Shown here piece after piece: positions 6,496 through 9,542 of a DNA stretch of 9,542 bases. Under the pieces are notes generated by a model. The model searched no databases. It saw nothing but the letters and a program-made list of their open reading frames with translations, and was not told the origin of the DNA. This stretch comes from Holosporales bacterium (GTDB taxonomy: Bacteria > Pseudomonadota > Alphaproteobacteria > RUG11792): contig JAIROR010000005.1 in assembly GCA_031257415.1 (NCBI GenBank), forward strand, positions 1 through 9,542. Direction: 5' to 3'. How positions within the stretch are numbered: position 1 is the first letter of the stretch; each line of letters opens with the position of its first letter. Made by a program: the position numbers and the translations under genes.

Positions 6496-6504
6496 CTACA
6501 ACTT

Positions 6505-6533
6505 AAATAATATAACCAACTATAAAACGTCAA
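6505..6533 (-). promoter_or_regulatory. Tentative promoter of the carboxypeptidase gene
   Basis: On the minus strand a good -35 box, TTGACG (6533-6528), is followed by AT-rich -10 candidates: TATTAT at 15-base spacing or TTATTT at 17-base spacing. These lie just 10-20 bases before the ATG, so the transcript leader would be very short. The -10 choice is ambiguous. Confidence 0.3.
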
Positions 6534-6632
6534 CAAATAAAATCTGTCACGACCCACATGGTAGCATTATTTGGAGGTTTTGACAAGTGTATAAGTATAT
6601 ACCTAAACATAAAAAGTTTGTTAAATGTCCGA

Positions 6633-7248
6633 GTTGTTCGAACAGATGTGAAACGAAAGTGGTGACTGTTGTTGTAAACTGAAATATTGTTGATAATTCA
6701 GGCGGGTTATGAAATAATTTGGGGCTGTTGAAGACTTGGCATAAGTTTTCAATAACCCTCGAGTCATCAGCATGTTTCAGTTCTAAAATGGAGAAAAGGT
6801 CTTAGCAGATATTCAGAGACTGTTGAATGGGTCCGATTGCGAGTATGTATGTTCATCAATTTTTGAGAGGCAAATGTCTCACGTGAAGCATTCTAGTATG
6901 GTAAAAGAGATTATTCAACAGAATAGAGGTTTGGCAAAACGGCCGACGTGAAGCACTATTCAACAATCTCATGTGTGTGATTTTGATCTCATGTGTGTGA
7001 TTTTGAAACAGACCAGGAGCCCAATAGAACCTGGACAAGATGCTACAATATCACCATAAAGACTACAGTTTTGATGAGACCCTTTTACTATTTTAGAACT
7101 GGAATGTGTTGATGACTCGCGGGTTATTGAAAACTTATGCCAAGTCTTCAACAGCCCCAAATCATTTCATAACCCGCCTGAATTATCAACAATATTTCAG
7201 TTTACAACAACAGTCACCACTTTCGTTTCACATCTGCGTTTGAACAAC
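6633..7248. mobile_element. Fold-back element: two inverted arms of about 170 bp
   Basis: The left arm, about 6633-6802, is the reverse complement of the right arm, about 7077-7248. The outer parts are almost perfect: one uninterrupted stretch of about 70 bases, from CAGATGTGAAACG to GGCGGGTTATGAAAT, then a single mismatch, then about 40 identical bases through GTTGAAGACTTGGC. Similarity falls towards the centre. A shared TGTCCGAGT outside each arm suggests the repeat once extended slightly further, with an insertion of about 20 bases on the right. The 274-base spacer has no convincing gene. The layout resembles a MITE or fold-back element, or the paired ends of a deleted transposon. No target-site duplication was identified. 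It occupies most of the spacer between the permease and carboxypeptidase genes. Confidence 0.8.
6881..7006. repeat. Short direct repeats in the fold-back spacer
   Basis: TCTCATGTGTGTGATTTTGA occurs twice in perfect tandem (6967-6986 and 6987-7006). Just before it, ACGTGAAGCA and TATTCAACA each occur twice in the same order. The first pair (6881 onward) is separated by about 25 bases; the second (6948 onward) is adjacent, as if a copy had suffered an internal deletion. These are seen directly; their origin is unknown. Confidence 0.7.
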
Positions 7249-7264
7249 TATCTCATCTCTAAAA

Positions 7265-7360
7265 TACGACTCGGACAAGCATTCTAGTTTGCCTTTTTTA
7301 TCCTGGTGAAAAAAGCGTCAAATGCCGTAACACTCCTCATCAGTGATGTTACTTATGGAA
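7265..7360 (-). pseudogene. Decayed duplicate of the permease 3' segment
   Basis: Bases 7277-7306 repeat 7448-7477 in the permease gene with about 3 differences in 30; the match includes the run encoding ARMKKSKLE. The similarity continues weakly upstream in coding sense: the copy reads LMRSVTAFDAFFTRIKK, where the gene reads LMSTIIPVILYARMKK, with codon-length spacing difference only. The A-run is one base shorter in the copy, shifting the frame into a TAG. It begins only a few bases after the permease stop, so a partial tandem duplication of roughly residues 343-370 followed by decay is the simplest explanation. Beyond the 30-base core the match is weak. Confidence 0.5.
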
Positions 7361-7367
7361 GCGCGTG

Positions 7368-8558
7368 TCACTGCATGAGATCCGAAATTCCGAAGAGTAT
7401 AATCACAAGGCCAGTGACGAAAACCACAAATAGTTTCAGGGTCTCGAAGCATTCTAGTTTGCTTTTTTTCATCCTGGCGTAGAGGATCACGGGGATGATA
7501 GTGCTCATCAGAGCAAACGTTATTCCGGCGAAGTTCAATACTCGGATGAAGGCATTTGGAACGATTACAGCAACAGCAGCAGACGGAATGATGGCAACGA
7601 GAGTAGAGGTGATATGCAACTGCTTCTTGTTACTAATTCGCTTTTTGAGATCATTACTGAGGAGCTCGCTGAGGGCTAGTCCAACTCCGAAAATCGATGT
7701 CAGAATAGCGAAGAACGAAATGCCCCAGACTGCATGTTGAACGAAGTCTACTTTTGTTATTGCGCTCAGTATGCTGATCAACTCACTGACTTCTATTGGT
7801 TTAGCAAGCATTTTACTGAACCCTTCAGGATCTGAATTGAAAATCACGACCAGGATGCATATTGTCCATAAGGTGTACACGACTGCCGGAACCAAACTCC
7901 CGAATATGCACGCTTTTCTGACCAACGCTCTGTTATTATCAGCGAACTTCGTTAGCGAATGCAGGGCAGTGTGGAAGCCAAAGGACGTGAAGACTATGGG
8001 GAAAACAATGCTCCATGCCTTAAGGTGGCAAATTTCCTCGGTGGCACTCGGTATTGCATCTACCTTTGAACACATCGCAAGAGCAATCACTCCTATCATT
8101 ATCGTAGAGAACAATACAATGAATACATGCTTATTGATCTTTATTATTGCCTCTGACAAGAATAGGAACATGAATAATATTACGCCAACAAAGACAAAGG
8201 CAACGCACGCAAATGACTCGGTATCGATATTCAAAAAGGCTCTCAGGACTGATGCTCCCCCGAATATATACGCGGAGAGCAAAGCAAATGCCAATACTTT
8301 GAGAGCAACATCTCCAATGACTCCAGATACTTTGTCACCGAAAAATATCCCGACGTCTTTTAAGCTAAAATCAGCTCTTGAGTTTATATTGAGGTCGCAA
8401 CGAATCATAGCAGATGCATACGACAACCAACACAGGAACACCATCAAGGCGAAACTCCAGACAATTCCGAAGTTCGCCAACACTATTGGCAAAGAGATCA
8501 TCCCAGATCCAATCGCCGTGCCAGCCAATAAAGACACGGCCATCAATTGTTTTTTCAT
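7368..8558 (-). CDS. Aromatic amino acid permease (HAAAP family, TyrP/Mtr-like)
   Basis: A 396-residue inner-membrane protein with about 11 hydrophobic helices, typical in length for the hydroxy/aromatic amino acid permease family, which imports tyrosine or tryptophan by proton symport. GTAIGSGMISLP at residues 13-24 is the family's first-helix glycine motif. VFPIVFTSFGFHTALHSL (185-202) closely matches the VIFTSFGFHGSVPS region of E. coli TyrP, and FGSLVPAVVYTLW (219-231) follows as in relatives. VGLALSELLSNDL (292-304) also fits. Substrate choice between Tyr and Trp cannot be decided. The ATG at 8558 is supported by AAGGA 8 bases upstream and directly precedes the first helix. The gene stands alone; its 3' end is followed by a short decayed copy of itself. 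Uptake of host aromatic amino acids would suit an intracellular lifestyle, which is inference. Confidence 0.92.
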   Translation of the reverse strand: MKKQLMAVSLLAGTAIGSGMISLPIVLANFGIVWSFALMVFLCWLSYASAMIRCDLNINSRADFSLKDVGIFFGDKVSGVIGDVALKVLAFALLSAYIFGGASVLRAFLNIDTESFACVAFVFVGVILFMFLFLSEAIIKINKHVFIVLFSTIMIGVIALAMCSKVDAIPSATEEICHLKAWSIVFPIVFTSFGFHTALHSLTKFADNNRALVRKACIFGSLVPAVVYTLWTICILVVIFNSDPEGFSKMLAKPIEVSELISILSAITKVDFVQHAVWGISFFAILTSIFGVGLALSELLSNDLKKRISNKKQLHITSTLVAIIPSAAVAVIVPNAFIRVLNFAGITFALMSTIIPVILYARMKKSKLECFETLKLFVVFVTGLVIILFGISDLMQ

Positions 8559-8566
8559 AATTCACA

Positions 8567-8571
8567 TCCTT
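8567..8571 (-). promoter_or_regulatory. Ribosome binding site of the permease
   Basis: AAGGA on the minus strand lies 8 bases before the permease ATG. It is the clearest Shine-Dalgarno sequence in the window and fixes the start. Confidence 0.65.
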
Positions 8572-8605
8572 AGTGGAACCCCACAAAGCAAAACGAAAAC
8601 CAAAA

Positions 8606-8624
8606 TTGTTTAAAAATTAAACAA
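8606..8624. promoter_or_regulatory. Perfect palindrome upstream of the permease
   Basis: TTGTTTAA, three bases, then TTAAACAA: a perfect 8-bp inverted repeat about 48 bases before the permease ATG. Its symmetry, size and position fit an operator for a dimeric regulator. An AT-rich chance palindrome is also possible. No flanking -35/-10 pair was convincing. Confidence 0.4.
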
Positions 8625-8995
8625 CTACGCTATGTTTTTACTTCGTAAATGAGCATGTGTTATTAGGGATATCACCAGCTATACTGGAGAGCAACTTCTG
8701 ATAAATCAACAACACGGAAAATCCTCTAATAAACAACCACTATCAATCAGTATATCATATATAATTGGCTTTGTGCAATAGCAATAATATGGATATTCTC
8801 ACTTCATAAACAAGCCCTTGCCTCCTCACAATAGCTGCTCGGGTCCTCATGTACACCCAAGTACACCCAGGCACACCGTACTGATAAACTTTAAAAACAT
8901 ACGTTTTCAAAGTAGAATAATCGGAGCAAAACCAATTGAAGACGGCACATTACTAACCACTTGGGATTGGTTTTGCAAGACTTTTTCAATTCTCG

Positions 8996-9074
8996 CGCAT
9001 CTCGACCGCAATCATCCCGGTCGCGAAGCGAAACGCAAATACACAGGGCACGCATCTCGGCCGCAATCTTCCTG
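8996..9074. repeat. Direct repeat pair, 55 bases apart
   Basis: CGCATCTCGACCGCAATCAT (from 8996) and CGCATCTCGGCCGCAATCTT (from 9051) are two direct copies continuing into CCCGG versus CCTG. The second copy, not the first, continues into the CCTGTTTCT block shared with the left spacer. Confidence 0.7.
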
Positions 9075-9158
9075 TTTCTGAATCGCTCGTCACCCAGGTT
9101 CTTACTGTTCTTTCATAGGTTACCAAAAACTAAAAGCCCTTGCGAGGACCGACACACA

Positions 9159-9228
9159 CAAGAACCACCAGCAAGCGGGGCAACCAACTCACGCAAGAAC
9201 AACCAGCAAGCAGGGTAACCAATTTCGC
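9159..9228. repeat. Two tandem units of 35 bp
   Basis: CAAGAACCACCAGCAAGCGG and CAAGAACAACCAGCAAGCAG open two consecutive units at 9159 and 9194. Each continues with GGCAACCAA or GGTAACCAA and a diverged tail. The second unit runs into the block shared with the left spacer. Confidence 0.75.
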
Positions 9229-9335
9229 CCACCTTTTTATAGGTTATCACATTTTCTTTCGTTATGCAACTATTTTTTTTATGTCCCATCACATTTTTTT
9301 CATATTTTGCAAAAAAGATTTTTGTGTGTTCCATA

Positions 9336-9542
9336 TCAGGAAGCATCCTTACTGTTGTTTTTGCTTCGTATCAAGTAGATCGAATAGCAGCATGCTGCAG
9401 TAGAAGCAATTATTCCTTGTATAAATGGAGCTTTCGAACCTGCGATATTGAGGTGCACTGCTATATCATATGATATTCCTGCCAGGTAATTACTGAGAAA
9501 CAGGAAGACTCCGTCCACGGCGTAATATATTGCGAAGGCCGT
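9336..9542 (-). CDS. C-terminal end of a membrane protein (partial)
   Basis: The frame is open from the right edge of the window to TGA at 9338-9336, giving the last 68 residues of a longer protein. It shows a hydrophobic segment (FAIYYAVDGVFLFLSNYLAG), a polar loop (AVHLNIAGSKAP), a second hydrophobic helix (IIASTAACCYSIYLI) and a basic, polar tail (RSKNNSKDAS). The end of a polytopic transporter is likely. A MATE-type or similar exporter is conceivable, but no diagnostic motif is visible, so no family is assigned. The true start lies outside the window; the GTG at 9518 is only an internal codon. Its 3' end touches the dispersed repeat block. Confidence 0.6.
   Translation of the reverse strand, partial: TAFAIYYAVDGVFLFLSNYLAGISYDIAVHLNIAGSKAPFIQGIIASTAACCYSIYLIRSKNNSKDAS

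Larger units (their letters stand above)
8802..9350. repeat. Right spacer: degenerate dispersed repeat, no gene
   Basis: The 8559-9335 spacer contains no convincing gene. From 8802 on it is a patchwork of blocks shared with the left spacer (see 77-540) in the same order and orientation. It also contains 8889-8941, shared with 4255-4305 upstream of nuoK. The final block, containing ATGCAAC, a T-run and ATGTCCCATCACATTTTTT (9264-9297), runs on towards an A-run, GA, T-run stretch near 9311-9325. This resembles 493-508 in the left copy. The block reaches the last codons of the edge gene. Open frames in this region are interrupted, and their peptides are low in hydrophobic or recognisable motifs. 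Confidence 0.6.

Noticed and set aside
6580..6608. TTGACA followed by AT-rich sequence on the plus strand, as a promoter
   Set aside because: No -10 box at acceptable spacing and no plus-strand gene downstream.
6856..7160. Small minus-strand frames of 60-63 codons in the fold-back element
   Set aside because: They span the short direct repeats, have no ribosome binding site or motif, and overlap the inverted arm.
7771..8613. 280-codon plus-strand frame
   Set aside because: It lies antisense to the permease, whose family motifs, length and ribosome binding site are clear; the antisense peptide has no recognisable features.
8818..9218. Two overlapping plus-strand frames of about 85 codons in the right spacer
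   Set aside because: They lie in the degenerate repeat patchwork, overlap in different frames, and repeat the same short peptide because of the underlying direct repeat.
9113..9346. 77-codon minus-strand frame overlapping the edge gene's stop
   Set aside because: Composed of the 35-bp tandem units and the dispersed motif; no domain, and cysteine/tryptophan content typical of translated repeats.

Overview
The window is moderately AT-rich bacterial DNA with long gene-poor, repeat-filled spacers. It carries diverged respiratory complex I membrane subunits, an aromatic amino acid permease and a decayed insertion sequence. This combination suggests a host-associated or obligate intracellular proteobacterium with a degrading genome, such as the Rickettsiales or Holosporales. 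That placement is an inference from gene content and style; no rRNA or other taxonomic marker is present. Every convincing protein gene lies on the minus strand, and all use the standard genetic code.

Layout, left to right. 1-632 is a gene-poor spacer filled with degenerate repeats. 633-4222 is a compact minus-strand operon, transcribed nuoK, nuoL, nuoM, with overlapping genes; a possible 26-codon ORF overlaps the nuoM stop. 4223-5325 is a second spacer. It holds a degenerate repeat copy, the N-terminal stump of an IS4-type transposase, and a ten-unit tandem array of 18-20 bp repeats. 5207-6495 holds a periplasmic D-alanyl-D-alanine carboxypeptidase (penicillin-binding protein, peptidase family S11), with an unusual charged tail and a coding-like frame running past its stop. 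6496-7367 is a third spacer, dominated by a fold-back element with two inverted arms of about 170 bp. Next to it is a short decayed duplicate of the permease 3' end. 7368-8558 is a tyrosine/tryptophan-type permease. 8559-9335 is a fourth repeat-filled spacer, related to the one at the left edge. 9336-9542 is the C-terminal end of a membrane protein whose gene runs off the window.

How the genes work together. NuoK, NuoL and NuoM are proton-pumping membrane subunits of NADH:quinone oxidoreductase. The other nuo genes, including the usual neighbours nuoJ and nuoN, are not in the window, so the operon appears split. The carboxypeptidase trims peptidoglycan stem peptides, and the permease imports aromatic amino acids. 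These two genes look independent of each other and of the nuo genes.

The most unusual content is non-coding. It comprises the fold-back element, the two-type tandem array, a short GGGACA-containing motif found at three distant places, and long colinear degenerate repeats between the left and right spacers. Among the proteins, the most notable points are the loss of the second conserved membrane glutamate in NuoK and the reading frame beyond the carboxypeptidase stop. I found no CRISPR array, rRNA, convincing tRNA, or clear defence or secretion system.
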